A stretch of 46,108 bases of DNA from Candidatus Promineofilum glycogenicum (GCA_016707605.1 JADJHJ010000021.1:1-46108); one strand, 5' to 3'; positions 15,071-24,135 are shown, numbered from the stretch's first letter. Numbers and translations: made by a program. The notes: generated by a model from the letters alone, not told the origin.

Positions 15071-16021
15071 TCAGACACCTGATCCATGCCGTGTTACGCG
15101 AAAGATCAGATAGTTATAGGGCAGTCCGCGCTTGCCGTCCTCCTTCAGGACAACCGTGCCGATGCGGGGATCATAGTGGTAGATCGACCAGTCAATTTCA
15201 GTCGGGCTGGGCACCTGGGCGACAATGAAGTTGCCGGTGACCAACGGGCCGCCGGCGGCTGCCAGTTTGGTATCCAAACCCAGGTAAAACTCTTGCACGG
15301 TGACGTTCTTGCTGCGGCCGGCAAGAAGCCGCGTGGTGCCGACGGCCAGTTTGGTCAATGGAACGAGCGCTGGTTGCGCCGTGGTTAGCAGGTTAAGGCC
15401 ACTCTTGAACTCGTCGGCGTCCAGCACCTTTAGCATGGCCTCGTCCTCGCTGTTCTTGACATTGACCGTCTTGATCTGGAAAGCCGCGCCCGTCTCGCCG
15501 ACATTGAGACCAACAAAGATCGGATAGCCGATGACTCCGGCCTCGTCGCCGTCGTAGGCCACATAGGTTTGGGCAAAGGCGACCGGCTCGGGATTAGCCC
15601 CAGCGGGTAACTGGTTGCTGGCCGTAAAGCTAACCATGATGTGGTGTTCGCTATGCCCACCTATATGGCTGAGCAGGGAACCGGGATACTCCTGGACGTG
15701 CAGGCGATCGAGGTGAATATCAATGCGCTGGTGGAGCAGGCCCGGATCGGGATCGACGACGCCGATGGCGCGAATGGGAAGGGGCGCTTCGGAGCCGGCT
15801 TCGCGCAGCGGCATATAGCCGATCTGGTGGGTGCGGAAGAGATAGGGGCGACGCGGACGTTTGTCGAAGAAACCCTCCAGCCCTTCCTGTTCCTGCCCGG
15901 CCTCGATCTCCGCCGCGGCGGCGTCATCCCCCATTTGCCGGAGCTTCTCGGCCAGTTCGTACGCGTCCATGTCATAGATAGGCTTTGCTTCCGATGTTGC
16001 TGCGACCACATCACCATTCAT
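15071..16021 (-). CDS. conserved-looking protein of unknown function upstream of the eCIS locus
   Basis: A 316-aa soluble protein that I do not recognise. It begins with a charged helical segment (IYDMDAYELAEKLRQMGDDA, then AAAEIEAGQEQEGLEGFFDK) and continues as a mainly beta-strand domain with no signal peptide or membrane helix (VDPDPGLLHQRIDIHLDRLH, HHIMVSFTASNQL, VTVQEFYLGLDTKLAAAGGP, LPYNYLIFRVTRH). I place the start at the ATG at 16019-16021 because GGAGGG lies 7 nt before it; the ATG at 16036 overlaps that site and would add five residues. It shares a strong promoter with the LuxR-type gene. Possible roles are eCIS cargo, a regulator partner, or something unrelated; none is demonstrated by the sequence. 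Confidence 0.8.
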   Translation of the reverse strand: MNGDVVAATSEAKPIYDMDAYELAEKLRQMGDDAAAAEIEAGQEQEGLEGFFDKRPRRPYLFRTHQIGYMPLREAGSEAPLPIRAIGVVDPDPGLLHQRIDIHLDRLHVQEYPGSLLSHIGGHSEHHIMVSFTASNQLPAGANPEPVAFAQTYVAYDGDEAGVIGYPIFVGLNVGETGAAFQIKTVNVKNSEDEAMLKVLDADEFKSGLNLLTTAQPALVPLTKLAVGTTRLLAGRSKNVTVQEFYLGLDTKLAAAGGPLVTGNFIVAQVPSPTEIDWSIYHYDPRIGTVVLKEDGKRGLPYNYLIFRVTRHGSGV

Positions 16022-16211
16022 CACACTACCCTCCATATCACCAAACGCGATGGTTTATAAACGGAGCGGCGACTGCGCCGGGCGACCAGTCAGCCACAGC
16101 CCCAGTAATAACAAAGGTCAGGCCTCCCTTTGGGGAAGGCTACAGCTAACAGCCTATTCGATTGGCGTTGTTATACCGAGTGCAACTTAGCCGACAAAAC
16201 TGACATCCCTC

Positions 16212-16239
16212 AGTATAAAGCCAGTTTCTCTCTTGTCAA
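16212..16239 (-). promoter_or_regulatory. sigma70-type promoter for the 316-aa protein and LuxR-type regulator
   Basis: Read on the minus strand: TTGACA (16239-16234), a 16-nt spacer, TATACT (16217-16212). Near-consensus in both boxes. The predicted transcript starts around 16205, leaving a leader of about 180 nt to the chosen start at 16021. Confidence 0.7.
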
Positions 16240-16251
16240 CAGGCAAACAGG

Positions 16252-16281
16252 TTGACGACAGTGGGGCGATAGGCGTATGAT
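16252..16281 (+). promoter_or_regulatory. sigma70-type promoter for the 93-aa protein
   Basis: TTGACG (16252-16257), an 18-nt spacer and TATGAT (16276-16281). It is divergent from the minus-strand promoter only 12 bp away, so one bound regulator could affect both. The gene start at 16335 is about 46 nt after the expected transcript start. Confidence 0.6.
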
Positions 16282-16334
16282 CTTCGGTAAGCGTCGCCGG
16301 CAACGGTGGCCCAGACGATCAGCCAGGAGGCCCT

Positions 16335-16616
16335 GTGAGCGATCAGACAAAACACGAGGCGCTGGCCGCCCTCTTCCGCGAAGCCGGCCAGGCCCACCAT
16401 CAAGCCTACGTCGAGACCAACGGCGCTGACCCCGATTGGCCCATCTGGTATGCCGAGCATCTGCGCCAGCCGTTGGCGGCGCTGCTGGATGCCAGCTTCA
16501 CCAAGAGCGAACTGGTCTACCTGCTCGTCGCCCTCGACCGCGACCTGAAGACCCGCGCCCCCGGCGCGGAGTGGGTGAGTTACTATACCCGCTGGTTCCT
16601 GGAACGATATGGTTAA
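16335..16616 (+). CDS. small conserved hypothetical protein
   Basis: A 93-aa soluble, mostly helical protein with no named function. It starts with GTG, 4 nt after an AGGAGG. The sequence (HEALAALFREAGQAHHQAYV, ADPDWPIWYAEHL, FTKSELVYLLVALDRD) resembles a short family I have seen in cyanobacteria and Chloroflexota. Features include two conserved-looking histidines and a WP-WYA motif, which could bind a ligand, but nothing decides this. It has its own promoter (16252-16281) and is followed by a palindromic repeat. Confidence 0.75.
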   Translation: MSDQTKHEALAALFREAGQAHHQAYVETNGADPDWPIWYAEHLRQPLAALLDASFTKSELVYLLVALDRDLKTRAPGAEWVSYYTRWFLERYG

Positions 16617-16627
16617 GAAGAGAAATC

Positions 16628-16707
16628 ATCCGCAGATTGGGCAGATTGAGCAGATTCCAGAGAAAAAAACGCTTCTGAAATCTGCCTAATCTGCCCAATC
16701 TGCGGAT
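16628..16707. repeat. palindromic dispersed repeat (CCGCAGATTGGGCAGATT family)
   Basis: Perfect 20-nt arms (16628-16647 and 16688-16707; ATCCGCAGATTGGGCAGATT and its complement) around a 40-nt centre. The same arms recur at 36863-36880, where only the right half ends the composite, and in the nested repeat at 38036-38201. It can form a strong hairpin after the 93-aa gene and may end its transcript. Confidence 0.85.
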
Positions 16708-16730
16708 CATACTCTTTTGAGGAGAGAACG

Positions 16731-17375
16731 ATGTTCGACCAGAGAGAGCGCCGCGAACTGGAAAAGCGCATGAAGGAGCAGAACCGCCTGCCGCCCGGGC
16801 AGTCGGCGACGATTAAGTTCCCCGTGCTCCACTATGGCCCTGTGCCGCGGGTCGATCTGGCCCGCTGGGAGTTCCGCGTCTTCGGCCTGGTGGGCGAGGA
16901 GCGGCGCTGGTCGTGGGAGGAGTTCAATCAACTGCCGCGCACGCAGGTGACGCTCGACATCCACTGCGTCACGCGCTGGTCGAAGTTCGACACTCTCTGG
17001 GAGGGCGTGTCGGTGGCGACGCTGGTCAAGGAAGGGGTTATCCGCCCCAGGCCGGAGGCGCGCTACGTTGTGCAGCACTGCGAGTATGGCTACACGACCA
17101 ACACGCCTATCGAGTTCGTACTGCAAGAGGGGTTCATCATGGCCACTCACTACGACGGCCAACCCCTCTCGCCCGACCACGGCTACCCGCTACGCGGCGT
17201 GGCCGGCGTCGTGGCCGGGCAGCGGGCCGACGACAAGTACTTCTGGAAGGGCGGCAAGTGGCTGCGCGGGCTGGAGTTCCGCGCCGACGACCAGCCCGGC
17301 TTCTGGGAGCGCAACGGCTATCACAACCAGGCCGACGTCTGGCGCGAGCAGCGCCACGGCTGGCCCGGCTTCTAA
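16731..17375 (+). CDS. cytosolic sulfite-oxidase-like molybdopterin oxidoreductase
   Basis: A 214-aa protein consisting of just the oxidoreductase molybdopterin-binding domain (sulfite oxidase/YedY fold). C79 in TLDIHCVTRWSKFDTLWEGV is the expected molybdenum ligand. Also visible are YVVQHCEYGYTTN, DGQPLSPDHGYPLR and the closing GYHNQADVWREQRHGWPGF. There is no Tat signal and no membrane segment, so unlike YedY it should stay in the cytoplasm. The start ATG is 7 nt after AGGAG in TGAGGAGAGAACG. No partner subunit is adjacent. Physiological substrate is unknown; related proteins are usually annotated sulfite oxidase-like. Confidence 0.9.
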   Translation: MFDQRERRELEKRMKEQNRLPPGQSATIKFPVLHYGPVPRVDLARWEFRVFGLVGEERRWSWEEFNQLPRTQVTLDIHCVTRWSKFDTLWEGVSVATLVKEGVIRPRPEARYVVQHCEYGYTTNTPIEFVLQEGFIMATHYDGQPLSPDHGYPLRGVAGVVAGQRADDKYFWKGGKWLRGLEFRADDQPGFWERNGYHNQADVWREQRHGWPGF

Positions 17376-17385
17376 GCAGCATGTA

Positions 17386-17470
17386 GCACAGGATTCTTAT
17401 CCTGTGCTCTCGCAGCGCCAGGATAAGTCCTGGCCAGGACTCGCGGAACACAGGATAAGAATCTGCCACA
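17386..17470. repeat. palindromic repeat cluster with CACAGGAT arms
   Basis: GCACAGGAT-TCTT-ATCCTGTGC forms a 9-bp stem at 17386-17407. Further copies of CAGGATAAG/CACAGGATAAGAATC occur up to ~17470. The cluster lies between the molybdopterin oxidoreductase and the FHA-ABC gene and could terminate the former. Confidence 0.6.
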
Positions 17471-17497
17471 ATGGGCATATCAGGAGGATCGGCCAAC

Positions 17498-20206
17498 ATG
17501 GCCAATTTTTGCCCCCATTGCGGCGCGCCGCTCATCCGGCCGGAAGCCACGTTCTGTTCCACGTGCGGCCGTTCGTTGCAGGCTCCCCGCGCCACGCCCA
17601 GCGCCACGCCCAGCGGCGTCGTCGGCGCGGCCCCGCGGCTGGTGGTGCAACTGCCCGGCCACCCTGAAGAGACGTTCGTCATCTCCCGGCCGAAGGTAAC
17701 AATCGGCCGCGACCCCAGTAACGACCTGCCTCTCGATAACCCCATCGTCTCGCGCCGCCACGCCGAGCTGGAGGTGCGCGGCGACGCCGTCTGGCTGCGC
17801 GACGTCAACAGCGTCAACGGTACGGCCGTCAACGGCCAGCCGATCACCGAGCGGGCGCTGCGCGACGGCGACATCATCCGCATTGGCGACGAACAGGGCA
17901 ACAACGTCGGCCTCATCTTCCGCCACCCCAGCGCCGGGCCGTCTACGGGCACCATCCAGTTGGGGCGCAAGGAGTTGGGGCAGGCGGCGGTGTTCATCAT
18001 CGGCCGCGACCCGTCGGCCAATCTGCAACTCGACCACCCGACCATCTCGCGCCTGCACGCCGAAGTGCGCCATTCGCCGGCCGGGCCAATGCTGCGCGAC
18101 CTGGGCAGCAGCAACGGCACCTTCCTCAACGGCGAGCTTATCAGCGGCGCGCGCCCCCTGTCGTCGCGCGATGTGGTGCAGATCGGCCCCTACAAGCTGG
18201 TCTACGACCAAGCCGGCTTCGCCCAATACACCCCCGACGGCAACTACCGCATCGACGCGCTGCATCTGGAGCGGCGGGTGCTCATCGGCGGCGGGCTGTC
18301 GCGGCTGGTGGGCGGCGCGGCCACGGAGCGGATCATCCTGCGCGACGTCTGCCTGTCGGTCTACCCGCGCGAGTTCGTGGCCCTGGTCGGCGGCAGCGGC
18401 GCGGGCAAGAGCACGCTGCTCAACGCCATGAGCGGCTTTGCCCCGGCCGACGGCCGCGTGCTGGTCAACGGCGACGACCTCTACGACAACTTCGCCGCCT
18501 ACCGCAGCATTCTGGGCTACGTGCCACAGGACGACATCATCCACAGCCTGCTGCCGGTGCGTAGCGCGCTGACCTACGCCGCCCGCCTGCGCCTGCCCGA
18601 CGCCACCGGGCCGGAGATCGACGCGCGGGTCAACAAGGTGCTGAGCGAAGTGGAGATGAGCGAGCACGCCGACAAGCAGGTCGGCCGGCTCAGCGGCGGC
18701 CAGCGCAAGCGCGTCAGCATCGCCAGCGAACTGCTGGCCGAGCCGGGCCTCTTCTTCCTCGATGAGCCGACTTCCGGCCTCGACCCCGGGCTGGAAAAGA
18801 AGATGATGTACACCATGCGCCGGCTGGCCGACGGCGGCCGGACGGTGCTGCTGGTGACGCACGCCACAGCCAACATCGACCAGTGTACCCAGGTGGCCTT
18901 CATGGCCGACGGCCGCCTCAGCTACTTCGGCCCGCCCCAGGAAGCGCTGGGCTTCTTCGAGGCGACCGACTTCGCCGACATCTATACCCGGCTCAGCCAG
19001 CCGGCGGCCACAGTCAAGTTTCCGGCCGTGGCCGAACCCCACCGGCAGCAGGTGGTGGCCGCCAACCCCAAAGCGCCGGCGGCCGAAGTCTGGGAGGCGC
19101 ACTACCGCAATTCGCCACAGTACAAACGCTACGTCGGCGACCGGCTGCAGGCGGCGGGCAACGTCTCGCTGCCCGGCCACGAGCGGGCGCGCCAGCCGGC
19201 CAAGCAGAAGGTGTCGGGACTGGCCCAGTTCGGCGTGCTGGCCCGCCGCTACTTCGACCTCATCCGCCGCGACACCGGCAGCCTCGTCATCCTGCTGGCG
19301 GCCATGCCGCTCATTGGGATGCTGCTGCTGATCATGGCCGACAAGTACGATCTGACCGGCAAGAGCGAATCGGCCATCCGCACCGAGATTCAGCAAGACA
19401 TCCTCGACGCCCGCCAGGAGGACGACCCCGGCAACGACGCCGAGCAGTTCCAGGGCATCTATCAGGTGGCCAGTTCCACCCAACGCCTGTTGTTCATGAT
19501 GGCCCTGGCGGCGACGCTGCTGGGGCTTTTCGGCGCGGCCTACGAGATCGTCAAGGAGGCGCCGATCTACCATCGCGAGCGGATGGTCAACCTGCGCATC
19601 CCGCCCTATCTGACGTCGAAGATCGTCATCCTGCTGGCTTTTGGGCTGGTGCAATGCCTGTTGCTGCTGGTGGTCATGAGCCTGCGGGTGGACTTCCCCG
19701 GCGGCGGCGTCATTCTGCCGGCGGTGGTGGAGATGTACATCACCCTTGTTCTGGCCACACTGGCCAGCATCAACCTGGGGCTGCTCATCTCGGCCGTCGT
19801 CCGCAGTTCGGCCACGGTTATCTACATCATCCTGGTCGTCCTGTTCGTGCAGATCATCTTCGCCGGGGCCATCTTCGAGATCCCCGACGCGGCGCGGCCC
19901 ATCTCTTACCTGACAACCACGCGCTGGACGCTGGAGGCGCTGGGCAGTTCGGTCGACATCGAACGGCTGAACGCGCGCGGCGGCGGCTGTCTGGAGCCGG
20001 AAGAGGAACTGCCGGCCGGGCTGTCGCCGGCGGCCGATGGCTATTGCGAGGAGGGGCAGACCGCGCTGCCGCCGGCGCTGACGTTCAACGTCGGCTATGA
20101 GCACTCGGCCGGCCATCTGCTGTTCGCCTGGTTCGTTTTGCTGCTCTTTGCCGCCGCCTTCCTGGGCCTGACTATCGTCGTACAGCGGCGCAAGGATGTC
20201 GTTTAG
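17498..20206 (+). CDS. zinc-ribbon / double-FHA ABC transporter with fused ABCG-type permease
   Basis: A 902-aa single-chain half-transporter. Residues 1-25 hold a zinc ribbon (CPHC at 5-8, CSTC at 20-23). Two FHA domains follow (about 58-145 and 150-240), each with the GRDPS, SR-H and N-G motifs needed to bind phosphothreonine. The ATPase has Walker A GGSGAGKST at 298-306, signature LSGGQRKR at 398-405 and Walker B LFFLDEPTSGLDP at 418-430. The last ~300 residues contain about six membrane helices of the ABC-2/ABCG type. I chose ATG 17498, 10 nt after AGGAGG; an ATG nine codons earlier lacks a ribosome site. With the two Ser/Thr kinases downstream, phosphorylation-controlled transport is likely; the cargo is unknown. 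Confidence 0.95.
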   Translation: MANFCPHCGAPLIRPEATFCSTCGRSLQAPRATPSATPSGVVGAAPRLVVQLPGHPEETFVISRPKVTIGRDPSNDLPLDNPIVSRRHAELEVRGDAVWLRDVNSVNGTAVNGQPITERALRDGDIIRIGDEQGNNVGLIFRHPSAGPSTGTIQLGRKELGQAAVFIIGRDPSANLQLDHPTISRLHAEVRHSPAGPMLRDLGSSNGTFLNGELISGARPLSSRDVVQIGPYKLVYDQAGFAQYTPDGNYRIDALHLERRVLIGGGLSRLVGGAATERIILRDVCLSVYPREFVALVGGSGAGKSTLLNAMSGFAPADGRVLVNGDDLYDNFAAYRSILGYVPQDDIIHSLLPVRSALTYAARLRLPDATGPEIDARVNKVLSEVEMSEHADKQVGRLSGGQRKRVSIASELLAEPGLFFLDEPTSGLDPGLEKKMMYTMRRLADGGRTVLLVTHATANIDQCTQVAFMADGRLSYFGPPQEALGFFEATDFADIYTRLSQPAATVKFPAVAEPHRQQVVAANPKAPAAEVWEAHYRNSPQYKRYVGDRLQAAGNVSLPGHERARQPAKQKVSGLAQFGVLARRYFDLIRRDTGSLVILLAAMPLIGMLLLIMADKYDLTGKSESAIRTEIQQDILDARQEDDPGNDAEQFQGIYQVASSTQRLLFMMALAATLLGLFGAAYEIVKEAPIYHRERMVNLRIPPYLTSKIVILLAFGLVQCLLLLVVMSLRVDFPGGGVILPAVVEMYITLVLATLASINLGLLISAVVRSSATVIYIILVVLFVQIIFAGAIFEIPDAARPISYLTTTRWTLEALGSSVDIERLNARGGGCLEPEEELPAGLSPAADGYCEEGQTALPPALTFNVGYEHSAGHLLFAWFVLLLFAAAFLGLTIVVQRRKDVV

Positions 20207-20268
20207 GGAAAAAGGCGCGCCCGCCCAGTGATTGAAGAGGGCTTGCCGTTTCTCGGAGCGTGAGGATC

Positions 20269-22146
20269 ATGTTGACACCGGGCCAAATCCTGCAACGGCG
20301 CTATACCGTCCGCAACCACCTCGGCGGCGGCGGCATGGGGTCGGTCTATCGCGCCTTCGACAACCGGCTCAGCCTCGATGTGGCCGTCAAGGCGCTGACG
20401 CCGCAACCGGGGCTGAACCCGGACGAGGCGCGCCAGCTCTACGAGCAGTTCCGCCGCGAGGCGACGGTGCTGGCCCGGCTGAACCACCCCGGCGTCGTCA
20501 CCGTGACCGACTTCTTCGAGGAGGACGGCCTGGCTTTCCTGGTGATGAACCTGGTGGAGGGGGAGAACCTGGCCCAGTACGTGGCGCGCTATGGGGCGCT
20601 GGCCCCGGCCGACGCCGCGCGTTTGGGCGGGCAACTGCTGGAGGCTTTGGAGTACTGCCACCAGCGCCAGATCATTCACCGCGACGTCAAGCCCAATAAC
20701 ATCATCCTGCTGCCCGACGGCACGCCCGTGGGCCGGCCGGTACTGGTCGACTTCGGCCTGGTCAAGCTGTGGAACCCCGATAACCCGACGACCCACACGA
20801 TGATGCGCGGCGTGGGCACGCCCGGCTACGCTCCGCCGGAGCAGTACGGCTTCGCCGCCGGCCACACCGACGCCCGCAGCGACATCTACAGCGTCGGGGC
20901 CACGCTCCACTACGCCCTGACCGCCCAGGCCCCGCCCGTGGCCACCGACCGGCTGCTGAAACCGGAGCTAATGGTTCCGCTACCCCACGTCGCCCCCGGC
21001 CTGCCGCCCGTCCTGTGCGACGTCGTCACCCAGGCGCTGGAGTTGCCGCCGGCGGCGCGCTTCGCCACGGCTGGGGCTATGCGCGCCGCCCTGCTCAGCG
21101 CGCCTCAGGTCATCGCCCCGCTGCCGGCGACGGCCGGCAAGGTCGTCGTGCCAATCCCCGCGCCCGCCCCAACGCGCTCACGGCTGCTGCTGCCGGCGCT
21201 GCTGGCCGGCGTGGCCCTGCTGGCCGCCGTCGGCTTCCTGGCCTGGAGCCTGCTGCGGGGCGGCGGCCCTGACCCGCAGCCGACGCCGGGCGCGTCCAGC
21301 CAGGGCGTCGTCGCCATGCTAACGCCCCAGGACACCACCACTACCGCCGCCGCCGCCGCCACGGCCGCCACGGCCGCCACGGACGTCACGGCCATCACCC
21401 AGCCGACGAAGACGCTGCCCGCCGCGACGGCTGTGCCGCCGACTGACGCGCCGCCGACGTCCGTCCCGCCGACGGCCGCGCCCACGGCTGCGCCCGTCAT
21501 CCCCGCCGGCGGGCCGGTGGCCGCGGCCCGTATCGCCGCGCCGCGCATTGACGGCGACCTGTCGGAGTGGGCCGGGCAGCCGACTTACGATAGCCCGTTC
21601 CTGGTCTACTGGGATGACGGCTGGGACAAGACCAACGACGGCGCGGTGCGCTGGCATCTGGGCTGGGATGAGGCCAATCTCTACATCGCCGCCCGCGTCA
21701 GCGATAACTTCCACGTGCAGACGCAGACGGGCAACAAGGTCTTTTTGGGCGACAGTCTGGAGATTCAAATCGACACCGACGGCGGCGCGTCGACTTCGGT
21801 CAGCCCGCGCGAGTTCCAGGTCAATCTGTCGCCGGGCGACTTTGTCTCTCTGCCGCCGTCGGCCAATCTGTCGCAGGGCACGGACGGCGGCGGCATGTTC
21901 GACGCGCCGGGCGGGCATCGCATCGCCGTGGCCGCGCAGCGCACGGCCGACGGCTACACCGTCGAGGCGGCCGTGCCCTGGTCGGATCTGTTCACCGGGC
22001 CGTTTGGCCAGCCGATGGCCATCGCCCTGAACCTGGACGACAACGACCGCGCCGGGCAGGCGGTGCAGGAGGCGATGTACTCCAACGCGCCTAACCGTCT
22101 GTTCTTCGATCCTTCGACCTGGTTGCCGTTCTCGCTGACGCCGTAG
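20269..22146 (+). CDS. membrane Ser/Thr protein kinase with outer CBM9-like domain
   Basis: A 625-aa receptor-type kinase. The kinase domain (1-275) has the glycine loop GGGGMGSVYRAF, catalytic K41, HRDVKPNN (137-144), DFG (161-163) and an activation segment ending GTPGYAPPEQYG. A membrane helix lies at about 306-329. A long Thr/Ala/Pro-rich linker follows, then a ~190-residue C-terminal domain (RIAAPRIDGDLSEWAG, VRWHLGWDEANLYIAARVSD, FLGDSLEIQIDTDGG) of the CBM9 / sugar-binding DOMON-like type, presumably outside the cell. It may sense carbohydrate or another ligand and phosphorylate FHA partners. The start is ATG 20269, 10 nt after GGAG, and 62 nt after the ABC gene, so the two are probably co-transcribed. 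Confidence 0.93.
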   Translation: MLTPGQILQRRYTVRNHLGGGGMGSVYRAFDNRLSLDVAVKALTPQPGLNPDEARQLYEQFRREATVLARLNHPGVVTVTDFFEEDGLAFLVMNLVEGENLAQYVARYGALAPADAARLGGQLLEALEYCHQRQIIHRDVKPNNIILLPDGTPVGRPVLVDFGLVKLWNPDNPTTHTMMRGVGTPGYAPPEQYGFAAGHTDARSDIYSVGATLHYALTAQAPPVATDRLLKPELMVPLPHVAPGLPPVLCDVVTQALELPPAARFATAGAMRAALLSAPQVIAPLPATAGKVVVPIPAPAPTRSRLLLPALLAGVALLAAVGFLAWSLLRGGGPDPQPTPGASSQGVVAMLTPQDTTTTAAAAATAATAATDVTAITQPTKTLPAATAVPPTDAPPTSVPPTAAPTAAPVIPAGGPVAAARIAAPRIDGDLSEWAGQPTYDSPFLVYWDDGWDKTNDGAVRWHLGWDEANLYIAARVSDNFHVQTQTGNKVFLGDSLEIQIDTDGGASTSVSPREFQVNLSPGDFVSLPPSANLSQGTDGGGMFDAPGGHRIAVAAQRTADGYTVEAAVPWSDLFTGPFGQPMAIALNLDDNDRAGQAVQEAMYSNAPNRLFFDPSTWLPFSLTP

Positions 22147-22248
22147 GGAGAATCAAAGAGTGCGCCAATGGACGCTGACTGGTACGGCAAGTATCTGGCT
22201 TCTTATCAGCGTCAATCCATAAGATCGGCGTCATCTGCGTGCCATTTC

Positions 22249-22277
22249 TTGGCCCTGGTCAACGCAACCGCTACAAT
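22249..22277 (+). promoter_or_regulatory. promoter for the second Ser/Thr kinase
   Basis: TTGGCC (22249-22254), a 17-nt spacer and TACAAT (22272-22277). It lies in the 186-nt gap after the first kinase, 55 nt before the ATG. The gap also contains degenerate repeat sequence. Confidence 0.55.
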
Positions 22278-22332
22278 AGAACCTGTGTCAGTTGCCGGTC
22301 AGTAGCCAGAAGGGTCGGCGCTGGGAGTCTTC

Positions 22333-23940
22333 ATGAGCACGTTTGCCTGTCCAATCTGTGGCAACATCAATCGCATCGGCGCGAAGTTCTGCGGCCGGTG
22401 CGGCAACGCCCTGCCCGCGCCCCAATTCGACATCGGACGCGAGACCGGCCGCCTGGGGGCCAACAGCCTCATCCGCGACCGCTACGTCATCGTCCGCGTC
22501 ATCGGCCAGGGCGGCATGGGCGCGGTCTACCTGGTCACCGACACGCTCGACCAGAACCGCGTCATGGCCCTGAAGGAGATGTCCAACGCGGCCATCGTCG
22601 ACGCGCGCGACCGGGCCATGGCCGTGGAGCAGTTCCGGCGCGAGGCGGAGTTGTTGCGCCGCTTGCGCCACCCCAACCTGCCCATCGTCAGCGACGAGTT
22701 CACCCTGGGCGACCGCCACTACCTGGTCATGGAGTACGTGCCCGGCAGCACGCTGCAACAGATGCTCGACCGCGGTGAGGGGCCGTTCCCGGAAAACCGC
22801 GTCGTCGCCTGGGCCAACCAGTTGTGCGACGTGCTCCACTACCTGCACCGCCAGCAGCCGCCGATCATCTTCCGCGACTTGAAGCCGGGCAACATCATGA
22901 TCATGGCCGACGACCGCCTGAAGCTGATCGACTTCGGCATCGCCCGCCTGTTCAAGCCCGGCCAGCAACAGGACACGATGCTGCTGGGCACGCAGGGCTA
23001 CGCCGCGCCGGAGCAGTACGGCGGCGGCCAATCGGACGCCCGCAGTGACATCTACGCCCTGGGCGCGACCCTCTTCTCGCTGCTGACCGGCCGTGACCCG
23101 GGGCAGTTAGCGCCGATGCGGGCGCTGCCGTCGGTGCGCGATTACCGGCCGGACGTTTCGCCCCAACTGGAGACGATCGTCCTGCGCGCCACGCGCATGA
23201 GCGCCAACGAGCGCTGGCAGAGCACGCAGGAGTTGCGCCAGGCCATCGCCACTGTCGCCCTGGGGCCGACGCCGCCCGCGCCCCCGCTGCCCCGCCCGCC
23301 GACGCCCAGCGGGCCAACGCTGCCGCCGCCCGCCCCCACTACCCACCGCGTAACGACGCGCCTGCTGCTGCGCGCCGCCGGGCTGAGCAACCGGCAACTG
23401 GTCGTGGCCGGGCTGGGGCTGCTGCTGGCCATCGTTCTGGCCATCGTCGGGCTGTCGCAGACGCTCTACCGCATCCCGGTCATCTGGAACAACGTGCGCT
23501 TCGAGTCGGTCGTCGGCCCGTTCGCCTACGCCGCCACGCGCCGTCGCTTCGCCGGCGGCCTGGCCCACTTTATCGTCGTTGTCCTGGGGCAGTGGCTGGT
23601 GCTGACGCAGATCGACCGGGTCATCACCAGCGTGCCGGCGTTGCTGCTGGGCGGGGTGCTCAGCGCGGCGGTCATCGAGGGCATGATCTGGCTGCTGCCA
23701 CGCGTCCTCGGCGGGCGCGGGCGCGACGACGCCGGGGCGTGGCAGCGCGAGGCGGGCTGGCTGGGGCTGGCCGCCGTGCTGGCCTATATCACTCTGCAAT
23801 GGCCGGCCAATGGCTTGGCGACGGCCTTCAATGTCGTGGCCTGGCTCTTCGCCTTCATGCTCGGCGCGGCCGGCTGGTTCCTGGGCGATATGGTGCAGGG
23901 GTATGTGTATATGAAGCAGACGGGGATGCACTGGCGATAG
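22333..23940 (+). CDS. zinc-ribbon Ser/Thr protein kinase with polytopic C-terminus
   Basis: A 535-aa kinase. An N-terminal zinc ribbon (C6, C9, C20, C23) resembles that of the FHA-ABC protein. The kinase domain (about 48-310) has VIGQGGMGAVYLV, catalytic K81, FRDLKPGNIMI, IDFGIARLF and GTQGYAAPEQYGG. A proline-rich linker is followed by a C-terminal half with about five hydrophobic helices (for example VVAGLGLLLAIVLAIVGLSQ, FIVVVLGQWLVLTQI, LGLAAVLAYITLQW). It starts 5 nt after GGGAG. The stop TAG (23938-23940) sits immediately before the long G-tract, so the last residues and the true downstream context should be treated with care. Confidence 0.9.
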   Translation: MSTFACPICGNINRIGAKFCGRCGNALPAPQFDIGRETGRLGANSLIRDRYVIVRVIGQGGMGAVYLVTDTLDQNRVMALKEMSNAAIVDARDRAMAVEQFRREAELLRRLRHPNLPIVSDEFTLGDRHYLVMEYVPGSTLQQMLDRGEGPFPENRVVAWANQLCDVLHYLHRQQPPIIFRDLKPGNIMIMADDRLKLIDFGIARLFKPGQQQDTMLLGTQGYAAPEQYGGGQSDARSDIYALGATLFSLLTGRDPGQLAPMRALPSVRDYRPDVSPQLETIVLRATRMSANERWQSTQELRQAIATVALGPTPPAPPLPRPPTPSGPTLPPPAPTTHRVTTRLLLRAAGLSNRQLVVAGLGLLLAIVLAIVGLSQTLYRIPVIWNNVRFESVVGPFAYAATRRRFAGGLAHFIVVVLGQWLVLTQIDRVITSVPALLLGGVLSAAVIEGMIWLLPRVLGGRGRDDAGAWQREAGWLGLAAVLAYITLQWPANGLATAFNVVAWLFAFMLGAAGWFLGDMVQGYVYMKQTGMHWR

Positions 23941-24079
<139 letters not shown>

Positions 24080-24135
24080 CGACCGAACACGGCTCGCGCT
24101 GCCGGCCGGCTCGGTCTCCCTGGCCCAGCCCGTCT

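Noticed and set aside
17480..20116. An 878-codon open frame opposite the FHA-ABC gene
   Set aside because: It has no ribosome site and low-complexity His/Gln/Arg/Val composition typical of antisense in GC-rich DNA, while the plus strand has unambiguous ATPase and FHA motifs.
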